In this document: in pieces, positions 49,901 to 62,826 of the stretch | Layout: each line of letters begins with the position of its first letter | How positions within the stretch are numbered: position 1 is the stretch's first letter | Notes under the pieces: model-generated | The model's database searches: none | What the model was told of the DNA's origin: nothing | What the model saw: only the letters and a program-made list of their open reading frames with translations | Assembly: GCF_025698545.1 (NCBI RefSeq) | Contig: NC_068569.1 | Location: 8,432,001-8,496,000 of the forward strand | Source of the DNA: Gossypium raimondii | Lineage: Eukaryota; Streptophyta; Magnoliopsida; Malvales; Malvaceae | Reading direction: 5' to 3' | Length of the DNA: 64,000 nt | Translations under genes and position numbers: made by a program

Positions 49901-52900
49901 AAATTACCCTAGACAGAGTGTGCTGCTCACATACCTCCTTTGCATTGCCTTTTACTCCTGATTGTGCTTGTTATCTATACCCAATTCATATGTTATTCAC
50001 TTGTGCCTTGATTAGAACAAAAGTGCTAGCCTTGCATCATTCCTTCAAATTCTCTTCGACTACTGGAATTATTGTCTGCCAATATAGTAATGATAGAGAT
50101 GATGTGCTGATTCTTTGTTAGATATCTTGGAGGACATTCCTGATCTATGGAATATCACTGATTTAAGATCATTAAGGTCTTAAGATGAAGGTGTCATTTC
50201 ATTTTTGGTGTTCAAATTTGGATAAGTATTTGTAAAATGTCCAATTGTTTTTTTACAGGATTCTGCTGAGGTGCATGCCAATGCAGCTGAAACCTTATGT
50301 GCAATAACAAGATTTGCTCCTCCTGGTCTTGCTGCCAAAATTACAAGCCCAAAGTAGGTGTCATTATTTTCCTCTTATGTTACTTATAGATGTGTGCTAA
50401 CAGTGTGCTCTGAATCTTCAATCATTTAATTTGGGTGTTTTTTCTTCTTGGTGCTGTCATGAAGTTTCACTGGAAGATTATTTCGTCATGCTTTGGAAGA
50501 CTCTAGACCAAAATCTGTTCTGGTCAATTCCTTGACCGTCTGCATATCTTTGTTAGATCCCAAGAGGCTAACATTCGGCATATATCAAACATACCGCCAA
50601 GTTTCTCAAGGACCAATGATAGCTGCTAACCCTGAGACAGTTGAAGGAATGCTGGAGAGTTTAGGTGAAAGTTATCCTTTTTTACCGTTATCTTTGTTAG
50701 AATCAGAAAATGAATTAACTAAAGATGTTATGGTAGGGGTGCTCTTTTGGCATGCCCCTCTATGTCAGATATGTATCCTATTGTGTTGAATGCTTGTGTG
50801 TTTGATACTGCTTTATAGCTCATGGCAGATGCTTAAGCAATTCTTTTCAACTAAACTTTAAGGTCAATGTTATCCTACAGGAGAAATTATAAATCAGGTT
50901 TCCATTCTGCAGGTGATTTGCTGAAGCTTTTAGATGTTTCCTCTTCAGAATTAACCTTGTTAACCACATATGGAAAATTACAGCCACCTCTTGGAAAACA
51001 TCGGTTGAAGGTATTTTTCTTTTAATTTGCATTTTGTCAATTTTGAGGATTGTCTTTTTTGTTGTCTGTTGTCTTGCATGAATCAGCTATAGCTGATAGT
51101 TGAACTAATTAATATGTATACCAGAACACTATTTCAATGGTCCTTTTCTATGGATCAGAAATTTGCTCAACCAGAAAAGGCTGATTGGTTATTTATAAAT
51201 TGGCATGGGATTTTACAGATTGTAGAGTTTATTTCTGTCTTACTGATGGTTGGTAGTGAAGCTGCTGAAAAGGAATTAATTCGTCTGGGTGCTGTGCAGA
51301 GGATTTTGAACTTGTTCTTTGAGTAAGTTTATAATCCGCTTTGCAATGATTTCATTGCTGGGTGAATCTTCTTTCTCATTCCCTTAGTTAATTATGCATG
51401 CAGGTACCCGTACAACAATTTTTTGCATCACCATGTGGAGAACATAATACTGTCATGTTTAGAGAGCAAAAATGTTCCGCTTGTTGAGCATCTTCTTCGT
51501 GAATGTAACCTTTTGGGGAAAATTCTTGAAGCTGAAAAGAATTGCACATTAACTTCTGATCCGAATATGGTAGCTACTGTGTCATGCTTTACTTTGCTCT
51601 CATACCATTTCTTTAGCATGCTTTTTGGTTACAAATATTTTTAATGTTTGAACTCGTTAACCTTTTTATCCCCCACTCCCTCTATTTTAGCTGAATTGGT
51701 TCTTGTTTTTTCCTTTACTCGAATATTCTGCAGCCAACAATTAGTGCTGAAGGTAGACCGCCTCCAAAGATAGGAAATCTTGGACACTTGACACGCATAT
51801 CTAACAAACTTGTTCAGCTTGGAAATAGCAATGCTGAAATTCAGGCACATCTGCAGGTTTTAAATCTCTCAAAGATATTTCATTTTGTTTTCTCAAATAC
51901 TTAACAACGTAATTGCAAGTTGCAACATTTTATCGAACTTGAATTTTTTTTTCATTTTTTTTTCTTCTCGGATTTCTGGTTAGAGAGTCAGAAGTAGAAC
52001 TTAATTCCTACAGTTTAATGATATCTAACATTCAATCTATCCAATAGTGAATCTGCAGGTTTTAAATCTCTCAAAGATATTTCATTTTGTTTTCTCAAAT
52101 ACTTAACAACGTAATTGCAAGTTGCAACATTTTATCGAACTTGAATTTTTTTTCGTTGCAACATTTTATCGAACTTGAATTTTTTTTTAATTTTTTTTTC
52201 TTCTCGGATTTCTGGTTAGAGAGTCAGAAGTAGAACTTAATTCCTACAGTTTAATGATATCTAACATTCAATCTATCCAATAGTGAATCTGCAGGTTTTA
52301 AATCTCTCAAAGATATTTCATTTCGTTTTCTCAAATACTTAACAACGTAATTGCAAGTTGCAACATTTTATCGAACTTGAATTTTTTTTCATTTTTTTTC
52401 TTCTCAAATTTCTGGTTAGAGAGTCAGAAGTAGAACTTAATTCCTACAGTTTAATGATATCTAACATTCAATCTATCCAATAGTGAGTCTACATTTCTAT
52501 TTGGGATGTCTGATAAATATTATCCGCAATCAAAAGTTACAGTAGTGTGATTTCTGAAAAAAACAAACAGACAGTTGCAGTTGTGTGACATTGTGAACAA
52601 CATTTAGTTTTAAGTACTTCTGATCAACAAAGAAAAAAGAAATTGGAATCTTAAATCAGATAATGATTAGATCTTTTGAGTGCAGTCAATTATCAGGAAT
52701 ATGTTAAAATACACATCTGATTCCTTTTTTTTTCTGCATCCAATTAATTTAACTCTGACATCATTGTTTTAACACATTCCAAATTATGTCATGGTCAATT
52801 TTTCTTTCTTTGCATGCCTGCATACTGGTCTTTAAACCTTGAATTTTCAAGTTCTAACCATCAGATGTTCCCGGGTGGAAAGTTTCTGCCAATTGCTCCT

Positions 52901-55900
52901 TGATGCAATACCTTGTAGGTTCAAAAATTTTCAACAACTCGAGAGTTGTGTTCTTAATTTTTGTTTTTTTTTCTTTTGACAGGAAAACAGTGAATGGGTT
53001 GATTGGCACACTAATGTCTTATTAAAGCGTAATGCTACAGAAAATATCTATCAGTGGGCTTGTGGGTATGTCAGCTTCCTCAAATGTTGCTTTTTTTCTT
53101 TTCATTTACCCTGATGCTATCTATAATTTTTGCATTTCTGATTGGAGATTTTTGGTATGTGGCTAAAATTAGTATTCTTTAGGGTTGAACCTTGTTGAAA
53201 CTGCCCTTGTTGTTGCATTCTTCATGAAAACTTTAACCCATAACTAGTTTCACTTGGTATTGTTGAACAAGGATATTATAAGATGGTAGTATAATGTTTA
53301 TAGGATATAATCAATAAATGCTAAAGGACTTGACTGAATGTGATTTTCTGTTGAACCTGTTTGTAAATTTGCTATAAATTACTGTTGAACAAACCTGAAC
53401 GAAACTGCTGGGGATTAGTAAAATAAAATAAACTAGAATTAATTTCTACATAAGGCTTAATTTTCTAGCCAGTGTCTCTATACAAGTAAATTTATCCAGC
53501 TTATTTGTTTGAAATGTTGGGATTTTTTAAATTGGTTGGTTGTACCATTAGCAGATGTGTAAAGTGTACTGTATCTTACAATTCTTGATCTGATAGTAAG
53601 ATTTTCCTGGCAGTATAAGATGGGAGTCCTGGCCTATCTCAAGTCAGTGTAAAGACATTTATAGACAAAAGTATAAACATGAACGGAAATTGGGAAGTTG
53701 CGATGGGGAGAAATAAGCATGGGTGGGGGAGGGGTGAATCTATGGAGATGGATATATTCTTTTTACCCTTTAAGCTGATACTCTTAGAAGCTTTTTGAAA
53801 TGTTAAAATGTTTTATATTATTTGGATTTTCAACATTCTGGTCATCCCATAATCTCTCTCACATTCCCAAATAGTGTCAAGATGTTGTAATATTGGATGT
53901 AATCTCATTTCCACCTATTCATTAAATTTTAGACTAATTTACCTTTTTTTTTTAATCACTTTAGTCCTTTTTTCCCAAATAAAATTTAAGTCTATCTTTT
54001 TCTTAACATTAAAACTTTAGATGTCATATTTTAAAATTAAAATTATTATATTTACTCTAATGATTTTTTTTACTATATTAACTATAATTATAATTATGGT
54101 TGGTGATGCAATCACTTTTCATTAATTACTTTATCCATCATAATTTTACAGAAATTGGGACTAAAAATATTAAGGAACTAAACTTGTTTAAAGAGAAAGA
54201 ATTCTATAACAACAATTTAGTAAAATATGCATCTGGTTAATCTTACATTCCAATAACCAAGCACCTGAATCTTACATGCTAGCCACATAAACCAAACAAG
54301 GTAATGTAACATACCATTTGAATGTAGTCACCTGTTGTGTATTAATTTTCTATACTATTAGTGGAAGCATTGTTATGTCAATTGAATCTTTGTGGTAGTT
54401 TGATCCTTGATTTAACATTTTTGGGTTTGGTATTTTAGGATAGTCCATGCGAATTGATTTGTCATTGTTACATGAATGACTTCAGTCACCAGGCTGGAGA
54501 GCATGAAAGATTTTGAATGTTAGGCCAGAAAAGGAAAGATTTTGAATGAGCTTTAGCAACTTCAATCTTTTAGTAGCAGAAACACAGACAAGAAAAATGC
54601 TTAGAAGTTTCATCAAGTTTCTGCTGCCAGAAGACCTTTTTTGTTTGATGTAATATTTATTACTTTTTCGAAGTTAATTTAATGTGATTTCATCTATTTT
54701 AACAGGAGGCCAACAGCTCTACACGACCGAACCAGAGACAGTGATGATGATGATTACCATGATAGGGATTATGATGTTGCAGCCTTGGCAAATAACTTAA
54801 GCCAGGCATTTCGATATGGCATTTACAGTAATGATGATATGGATCAGGTTCTTTCCAGAACTTTTGTACTAATCCAGCTATGTTTGATTTTTTTTTTAAT
54901 ACCACTACCTAGATAAAGAACATAAATATATATTTCTGAATTAAGCAATTATTTTCACATTTTTAAGTGGCTATATATTGTACTGCAATTGATGAACCTT
55001 ATTTGCTATAATTTTGTAGCTATGCAAGAAATGGTTGTCATATTAAAACTACATTCGATATTATTTGATATGCTTCATCGACTTGCTCTTCATTCTTCCT
55101 TTACTTTTGGCCTTAAAGGAGTGTCTTTATGTTTTTGCAAAGCTGTTTGTGCAATTGTTGTGGCTTTCCCTACTATTCTTTGTTAGTTTCTGTATTAGCT
55201 GCATATCTGTAGTCTCTTTTCCCATATAAAATTTATTAGGTCTTATCTTTAATATCTTTAATTCCCTCTTTGTTCTCATCTTAAATATTACTGGTTTTGG
55301 TATGTTTTTATTTCAGTATTTGTTACGTATTCATTCTTGTGTTAAATTAGCACACTCCTGTTTATAGTGTAGACTCTTTTTTCTTTTGCTGATATCTTTT
55401 TCATGTGTCAGGTACATGGCTCACTCGAAAGAGATGATGAGGTATATGTTATGTGTTATGATCTGAAATCTAAAGACAATAGTTGGATTCTGGTCTGTCG
55501 AATAATTATGGAAAAAACTTGCTGAACTTACTCTTGAAGACTCTTCCTATTTGTGCATTTATACCGTGAAGTTATTAATTTTTGCTAATAAGTTTGCACT
55601 TTTTTCTGGTATTTTAAAAGGGGATTTCCATCTTTTATGGTCCAGAACTTCCCCTCTCCCTGCCCCTTTTTTTGCTCTTCCTTTTAGCTTTTGGAATTGT
55701 ATTTTGCCTACCCTGTCTTTGGGTAAAGAGAATTTTTTGTGCATAACTGAACATCTATTGCTGTAATATTTTTCAGGATGTTTACTTTGATGATGAATCT
55801 GCTGAGGTTGTAATATCTTCCCTGCGCCTAGGAGACGACCAAGAAAGGTAAGGTTAAAAGAAGCTTTTGACTAACTGGTGGAAATTGGAATTTAGTCACT

Positions 55901-56575
55901 TTATCAGCCATTATGAAACTTTTATCCTGTTAATCAAATTTCTTGAAGTAATTGGTGAAAAATTTCCATTTTGCCTGCAGTGGTTCTCTTTTTACGAATT
56001 CCAACTGGTTTGCATTTGAAGATGATAGAGTTTCCAATGAGTGCTCGTCTGGGGCTTTGGCTTCTGCATCGCCCAACACTGAGAGAGCTGCTGTTGTCAA
56101 TGGTGAAGGCGAAGATGACGAGGTTGTTGGTGGTGAAGATGATGACGACTTAGATGATACTGCTACATCTTCTGAGGTTTCTGAAGGAAATAAAATAGAT
56201 CACTCCAGTGACGAGTCTAAAGACTCTAAAGAAGCTGGACCCAGTGCAAATGACAAACCGCCTGCATGGGTTGAATGGAGAGAGACCCCGGGCTCCAATG
56301 AAGCATCTGGTTCTGGTGAATCTGCTGCTGTCCCAAATGGTGAAGTGCAAGTGAAGCTGGAGGAAAAAGGCAGGGATGATAACCCACCCTCTTCATCATC
56401 TTCTGTTAATACAAGTGAAATTGTTTTGGGGACAAACGAAAGCCTCAGCTCAACCCCCCCTGAGTCATCTGCAAGTCCACTTGTTACTAAGGATGATGAT
56501 ACAACTTCAGGAACAGAGTCTGCCCCTGAGATTACCGAAGATGTTGGAGATCCAACCAAGGAAACAAAGAACTAA
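43957..56575 (+). CDS. SAPS-domain protein, regulatory subunit of PP6-type phosphatase
   Basis: SAPS proteins bind the SIT4/PP6 catalytic subunit and direct its activity. Nineteen coding exons join in frame to 2319 nt, 772 aa: 43957-43995, 44800-44903, 46669-46755, 46846-46921, 47013-47087, 47234-47287, 48420-48479, 48733-48849, 50259-50353, 50465-50664, 50913-51010, 51219-51322, 51404-51569, 51734-51856, 52983-53065, 54706-54847, 55412-55441, 55777-55847, 55981-56575. The N-terminal part (MFWRMAALSTASPVETILDK) is the plant family signature. The SAPS repeat region occupies roughly residues 120-520, including GLLKLL-like helices and YNNFLHHHVENIILSCLE. A conserved patch, NNLSQAFRYGIY, then SLERDDEDVYFDDESAEVV, precedes a low-complexity acidic Ser/Glu/Asp-rich tail. 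All splice sites are GT-AG. Intron 14 carries a tandem triplication that copies its own donor. Arabidopsis homologues include At1g30470. Confidence 0.95.
46060..46468. mobile_element. Diverged, truncated copy of the 28655 TIR element
   Basis: The SAPS intron 2 segment matches 28700-29152 in order: a TTTTTAATTTCT block, GGAGATGTTATCAAACTC, TATCAATATTTGAGTATCCA, CATATTGGCC, and a right end ACCCTCAACAACACT. No left terminus is recognisable. It lies outside the part of the SAPS gene that was duplicated upstream. Confidence 0.5.
51851..52486. repeat. Tandem triplication across the exon 14 donor of SAPS
   Basis: Copies begin CTGCAGGTTTTAAATCTCTC at 51851, 52053 and 52289, with periods of 202 and 236 bp. 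The second copy has an extra internal duplication of GTTGCAACATTTTATCG. The unit begins with the last 6 exon bases and the splice donor CAG|GTTTTA, so two spare donors (and CTGCAG acceptor-like words) lie in the intron. The copies differ by a few substitutions and poly-T lengths. Confidence 0.88.
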
Positions 56576-57580
56576 TGTACTTCCTGAAGAAATGGTTTGA
56601 TTCAGCTATTATTACTCATTCTGTGGCATGATATTGATCTGATGGGGGGTGGGCAGGCACTTCTTGGTTTGATCAAGCTGTCGGTTCTCAAACAGCCTTT
56701 GTGTACACAGTGGTGGTTGTTGATTGGAGTCGATGATTCTTTACCTCATCCACCCACCCACCCAGCAATGCATGGAAAGTTTCTGTTATTTGAGAGCAGG
56801 TAGGTTCTAAACCACGGGACGCTACCCAAGTAAACCAAAATTTAATCAAATATGTTGTCTAGCTTCTTATAGTGTTGTGACTAAGTAAGAAAATGGCAGA
56901 CACGATGCTATTCCAACCTTACTTGTTAATATCACATTATTCTCCTTTCCCCTTCAAATTTTTAATCGTAGAAATGATTTTTTGTGAAATGCTGAACTTT
57001 CTTTAACCAGCCTCCTGAGCTTCCTTCCTCTCTTCATCTTTCACTCTTTGCTCTGTTTTATAATCGTATCATATGAGAAGAGGAAGAGGGGCAAGGCTGG
57101 GAGATACCCCCACGTAACTTGCGGGATAATATTTTTAGCAATGCTATATCCATATAAGCATGCACCCAAGGCATTGCGCAGCTGTAGGTATATCCTCTGT
57201 TGATATGATTTGATGGGAAAAGAGACGTGTTGAAGAACCGTTTTGCATAATTTAACTCCAACACATTCAATTAATCTCGAAACATGAACACGAAATAAGT
57301 TAGCAAATCAGTTAAACCATTTCTAATTATTATCCAAGTCTGAAGGAAAAGAATGTGCAGTAACTACTAATCCACTTCAACAATACTCATCCTATGCTCC
57401 CCTGCCTAATGCCTCTCACCTGAAAATCTGTACATGAATCTTAGTTGTACGTACAGAACTAGACAGGATGAAGCATTACCAACTACTGAGACTATGTTGC
57501 TCTTGTCGATCCTATTTTCACTGCCTGTTGCTAGCAATAAAGCCATTCTACGTATATGAAACGGAGTTGCTTCTAACTTC
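56576..57580. other. Tail-to-tail intergenic region between SAPS and NF-YA
   Basis: This 1-kb gap contains both 3' UTRs. I looked for a miR169 target site (reverse complement of CAGGCAA...TTGGCT type) on the NF-YA strand and saw none here. The short ORFs are unsupported. Confidence 0.5.
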
Positions 57581-60500
57581 TCAACAATTGCCCTCTGTAG
57601 AAGCTAGCTCGTTTTTGTCAGAGTTCAGATTGATATTGGACTGTGATTTATCACTTGGTGCAGCCTCGTTCTGTTTGTTTTCATTTTTCTTTGAATTGAG
57701 AAACCGACCGCCAGATCCCCTGGCTCTTCTTAATGCATGCAAATGACGGGATTCATGCAAGTATGGCTGCAAAATCAGGGAAGCATTGCAGTGGCAACTA
57801 GAGTTAATATCCCAAAACTAAATGCAAACATTTGAATTGACCAGAAAAAGAAATTCATAAAACCAAAACTTAACATACTTTCCTAGACTTGGCAAGTTTA
57901 TTCTCTGATTCAGCTTTCGCACGAGATTGTCGACGTCGCAAGATGCCATGATATTGTTTTGCATTAACAAAGACAGGCTCTTCAACTGCATCTGATGGCA
58001 AAGGAACTCCAGCTTGCTGAATACCCATCAACTGAAGGTGGACCTAAAACAGAAGCACAAGACAAGCCAACTTTAGCCCGGAAGTATAATTGAAATACAT
58101 CAAACATACAGCACAAAAGAAGAGTATTATACCATAGGTTGACCGCCATAGGGCTGTGGGGGATATGATTGAGCATCATAGGGTGCAAAGATGCTTCTAT
58201 AATATGGGTCTGGATAAGGGTAAGCAGCCGGCGCCTTCAGTTTCACAAGCCAAGGAAACAAAGAAATATATCAAAGACCCATAACAAATTTTGATACCTC
58301 CCTATTCTAAATGTTAACAACGGGTTTTAGCTATACAACTTTCAGCAAGAAAAACAATTTGGACAATCAAAGATGACCATGAGAAGCATAAAACAATTCC
58401 TCAAGCTTCAAAATGCCCGAAGGACAGCAAGTTCGATTTTAGAGAAGAGTCAACTCCATTTTGAAGGCAAAATAAGCAAACGTGCCAATACGTGTTCTCA
58501 CCAGAGATGTTTTCTATCAACCCTGAAGTTACATTAGCTGGGAAAGAAATAAAAAACATTCTAAAAAGTAATTTCTTAGCCAATGAAGAGCCAGTCCAGT
58601 GGACAGGCTGACGCCCTTGGTAGTCCCAATCTAATCTACCTACTACCAAGTGTGACTGTTTTCTTAAACAAAATGAGGAAGGGGGTATTTTATCATTATT
58701 CAGCCAATTTTCTGCTAATAATTCTATCAATTACATAGCTGAAGGTTCCCCCTGCACCATAGACATTTCATCCTTCAAAAGAAAAAGAGAAACAATCACT
58801 ACCATTCAGACAACTAACTCTGTTTAACAGAAAGGTTCCTTTCTTTTACAAACAAAATTCATGAGTTATAAGGTCTCAGTAAAAGCAAGAAAGATGCTAC
58901 TATGTATATGCAGCATATAATGGAACTACATAAAACCTTATGTACTAAGAAAGCTAGGGATGAATGTGCCATCATTAAGCACTAACAGAACAATACAAGG
59001 AAGACAGTACCGAATTAAATAGTTGGTTAAGAACAAAGAAATTATAATCAGAATTGTTACTAAAAGTCTTTTTTAAGGAAAACCCAAAAAATACTTGCTC
59101 TCCAAAAACTAAGGCTATTTTTTATTGACGAAACCAAACCAATTTTCTGTTTTCATTTTCAAAAGAACTTTTAAAAAATAAATGAATAATAAAGAGCAAA
59201 AGGATGTTTGGCAACAAAAAATGAAAATAATTCCTTGGAAACAAAGAAGAAAACGATTCAAATATGAACTTGATTAGAAAAATAAACCATTTTCAATAAC
59301 CAAAACATGAAGGTCTGCTACTTATTTTCTTGCATTATGCAAATCAAGCATTTGGCTATTTTCAATTTCATTCAAAATGCATTATTGTAAAGTATTCAAT
59401 ATGACGCTGGCTACCTTGTCTTTATTTAGTACCTTGGAACTCTTGATTGATAAATGTCAGTTTCACATTCAAATCTCTTGTATACTTGTGCAGTTTACGA
59501 AATTAATAATAAATTGAAAATTTTGAAACCATATGTAGGAGAAATAGGTATTTTATTTGATGATATTGGGACTTGAATACTGTTGATATACACCATTGTA
59601 TTGAGAAATTTAAATAATATTTAAAGGGGAAAGGCTACCTAATAATATCAATTCATAACAAATTCATAACTTAAATCTTATTTATTTTGTGCTTACAGAT
59701 ATAAAACACATTTCCCTACTTTGCATTTACAAAATAACTTTTTGCTTTTGATTGACCTAGTGACCAAACACATTTTTCTAGAAAACAAAAACTATTCATT
59801 AAAAATTATAAAACGGAAAGTGCTTTTAAAACCAAACTCTGTCTAGATATCCTAATTAACAATCCTCAAGTGCAAAACTGGTAATACCATCACCTCTCAA
59901 CAGACAGAAAACAGTAGCATCTGAAAAGCATTCCTGAACTCCAAAATTTTCAATAGACTGCAAATAAAATTTTATTCAGCACACAGATACTTGCTTTGTC
60001 TATCACAAAAACCTTCCATTGCTAATAAACTCAAGGCCTAGGAAGTAAACAGAACTCATCAAACCAACAAGGTAAATGCTGCTCCCACTGATGCCTCAAA
60101 GAACCAGAGAATTCTGATATATATTGCAAAAAAAAATTTATACAAGAAAATCCATCTGACCCCACCTTTAAACAAGAGATGAGAGTCGCAACTAATTTAG
60201 CAGAGCAGAATGACAGGCATTTCAATGTCCTAATTCCTGGAAAAGAAATGATATATTGAAGCCATTGAACATTTGAACTAACTAAAGTACACCACTGAAA
60301 ATTTTTAACAAATGCAATAAGGCTCAATAAAACCAAAGAACTCCCAAATGCCCCTCTCTCCGTCTTTTCACTTTAAATTGTTTGATTGCAGGAGGGATCA
60401 TTAGAATGCTACTACACCCTTATACCCACATTGCTACCATTGCAAAATGATGATTCCAAGCTTCACTAAGTCTTAGATACATAATCTCGACAATCAGGAT

Positions 60501-62615
60501 GATATACACATCGCCTTCTCACCATCAACTTCCATAAGCAGCACATGAACCCCAAGGACCTTACAAAATCTAACTTACCCTTTCCAATTAAATATCCCAA
60601 CAGCAGACAGCACTTGCCATTCTCTAAATCTACCAGTATCATTTCTACAATTAACTAAGATTCTCCACTATCCCTTTTTCACCTGCCTATTCTTTTTCTT
60701 TTTTATCCCATAGGAAAAGTCTAGTTGCTTAACCAGAAGAGGAGACTTGTAACCATCTTAACAACTTTATCAATCCAATGGTTATTTAATTTTACTTGGT
60801 AAACATTTCTTTTTGAAATGTCTTCTCACAAGCATAACATGTTAAAAGATTTTGTAAGCATAACATTTAATGCTATTGGAGTAGTCAGACAACTTAGATA
60901 AAAATAAAAATAATAAACAATTTTCATATGATATTTTTTGTATTGGTCTAATCACATATACATATATGGCCAGGTCAGACATTAATGTATTGTAAGCAAT
61001 TCATCCTGGATCCAATGTGCCCTGGATGTAAAGGCAACTATGAATCATGGAGTAAACAAGAGCGAGGAATTACATTTCCAATGGTTATTTAATTTTACTT
61101 GGTAAACATTTCTTTTTGAAATGTTTTCTCACAAGCATAACATGTTAAAAGATTTTGTAAGCATAACATTTAATGCTATTGGAGTAGTCAGACAACTTAG
61201 ATAAAAATAAAAATAATAAACAATTTTCATATGATATTTTTTGTATTGGTCTAATCACATATACATATATGCCCAGGTCAGACATTAATGTATTGTAAGC
61301 AATTCATCCTGGATCCAATGTGCCCTGGATGTAAAGGCAACTATGAATCATGGAGTAAACAAGAGCGAGGAATTACATTTCCAGGCAAAATATTGTAGGC
61401 TTTCTGTACAAAACAACTAGCAATACAAATATCTAGGTAAAGGCAGTGTGATGAAGGGGGAAAGGCATAAGGGATGAGAGAAGGCTTTGGGTAGTTATCT
61501 TGAATTAAAGGATTGGCTAAATTAAACACTGTGAAACAATTTTCAGAAAAGATTATTGAAGTGGTTGGGCAATTGCAAAATGTATCCAGAACCAAGAAAC
61601 TTAGATTAAATTTTGATGATAGTTAATTTTAGATCACAACTAGTTTACGACAATATTAGCAGCTCAAACAAGAAAGTAAACATGAAAAATAAATGTTAAC
61701 ACTGAAAAAGATTTAACTCTAAAGATGGTACCACAGCATGTTGAGGTGTCGTGTAAGGCATGTTTGGGGTGGTGATAGAAGAGGAGAAAGTCCCGTTACA
61801 GGAGATGATGAGTGATCACTGAACTCTGAGTGTTTTTTCTGTTCATCAACTTCATTATTGTCTGGAAAAAATAAATTAGTTAAGATCAACACCATAATAA
61901 GAGAGAACTCCAAATGAGAGCAGCCACAAAGAAAGTTAATAAAATGCAAGCACTCAGACAACTAACATATAAAGCAGTGCAGGGAGAAATAGTGACAAGT
62001 AAAACTGTAAAGTAAAACAATGCTGCTTACAGTACCCACCAAATGGTCCCATATTGCATGCATATGGTGCAGAGGCACAAAGAGCCATCATTCTAATAAA
62101 TGTAATAAATATTTGAAAATGTCTAATAGAATGCAGTTAACTTAAATTTCAAAAACAGCAACCAAAGAACAAGGTCATAAAATGAAAGCATAGGGACAAA
62201 GAAGATGGCAAGCATCCAGGCACAAAGGGTGATAATCGAGTTACATCATGGAGCCTAGAAAAATACCAAACTAAAGTATCCAGTATGTTTCCTTACCACA
62301 CAAGGAAAACCCTCACAAGATGATACCACAATATATGAAATAGCATGGAGGTAATAAGCAGGAATTCAACAGGGTGGAATTGAAAGGGTCCTTCCAATCT
62401 CGTTATTTAAATACCAAACCTCAGTTAAACACCAGAAAAGTAATTTAAAAAAAACAGAAGAAAATGAAAGAATGAAAAATGCCACAAATGTATTCAATAT
62501 TTTTTCCATTCACAGAATTCATAAAAACGTAACTATAGTGGTACTATAAAACAAGAAGTTGACGAAGCACTTGAAAAGAATAAATACCAGAAAGATCATG
62601 CGCAGAGGAAGTCAT
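57581..62615 (-). CDS. NF-YA: NF-YA (HAP2/CBF-B) CCAAT-box transcription factor subunit, apparent frameshift
   Basis: NF-YA joins the NF-YB/NF-YC dimer and reads CCAAT. Coding exons (minus): 62615-62588, 61861-61732, 58234-58133, 58043-57879, 57766-57581. A1 helix for NF-YB/C binding: [23 protein letters not shown]-binding A2: [20 protein letters not shown] followed by GSGGRF. The [18 protein letters not shown] and [20 protein letters not shown] segments resemble Arabidopsis NF-YA7 (At1g30500). Exon 2 is 130 nt. Its first half reads in frame from the ATG (DNNEVDEQ...SSSPVTG), its second half only in another frame ([20 protein letters not shown]). One missing base, most simply in the GGG run near 61792-61794, explains this; with it the gene would be about 203 aa. 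As written, the mRNA would terminate early. A 5'-UTR exon ending at 63595 (GAG|GTAAGT) and an acceptor at about 62641 indicate 5'-UTR introns. No miR169 site was seen. Confidence 0.9.
60775..61380. repeat. 303-bp tandem duplication in an NF-YA intron
   Basis: Two head-to-tail copies, 60775-61077 and 61078-61380, start CCAATGGTTATTTAATTT and end AGGAATTACATTT. I saw two differences (GTCTTC versus GTTTTC, and ATGGCC versus ATGCCC). The duplication lies in the long intron between coding exons 2 and 3 and touches no splice site. Confidence 0.9.
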
Positions 62616-62826
62616 GAGGTAGTTGTGAAGAGAGGATAATCTGCAAACTCAAATCTGGCAGCACAACCAGCAGAATCCAGGTCAGGGCAGCAAAAAGAAT
62701 CAGAGGAATTTAATCAAACCAGGAGAGCTAGAATTAATGTGAAATTTAGATATGAAGCAAAGCCTATATTAGTATATACCGAACAGCTACATTCTAAGAT
62801 TCTAAATACAAGAAAGTGTTTACTTA

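Noticed and set aside
56200..56559. 119-aa minus-strand ORF opposite the last SAPS exon
   Set aside because: It is the antisense shadow of the Ser/Glu/Asp-rich tail of SAPS; the sense frame is supported by family and splicing.
57581..57766. miR169 target site in the NF-YA 3' region
   Set aside because: No stretch complementary to miR169 was seen downstream of the stop, consistent with the NF-YA7-like assignment.
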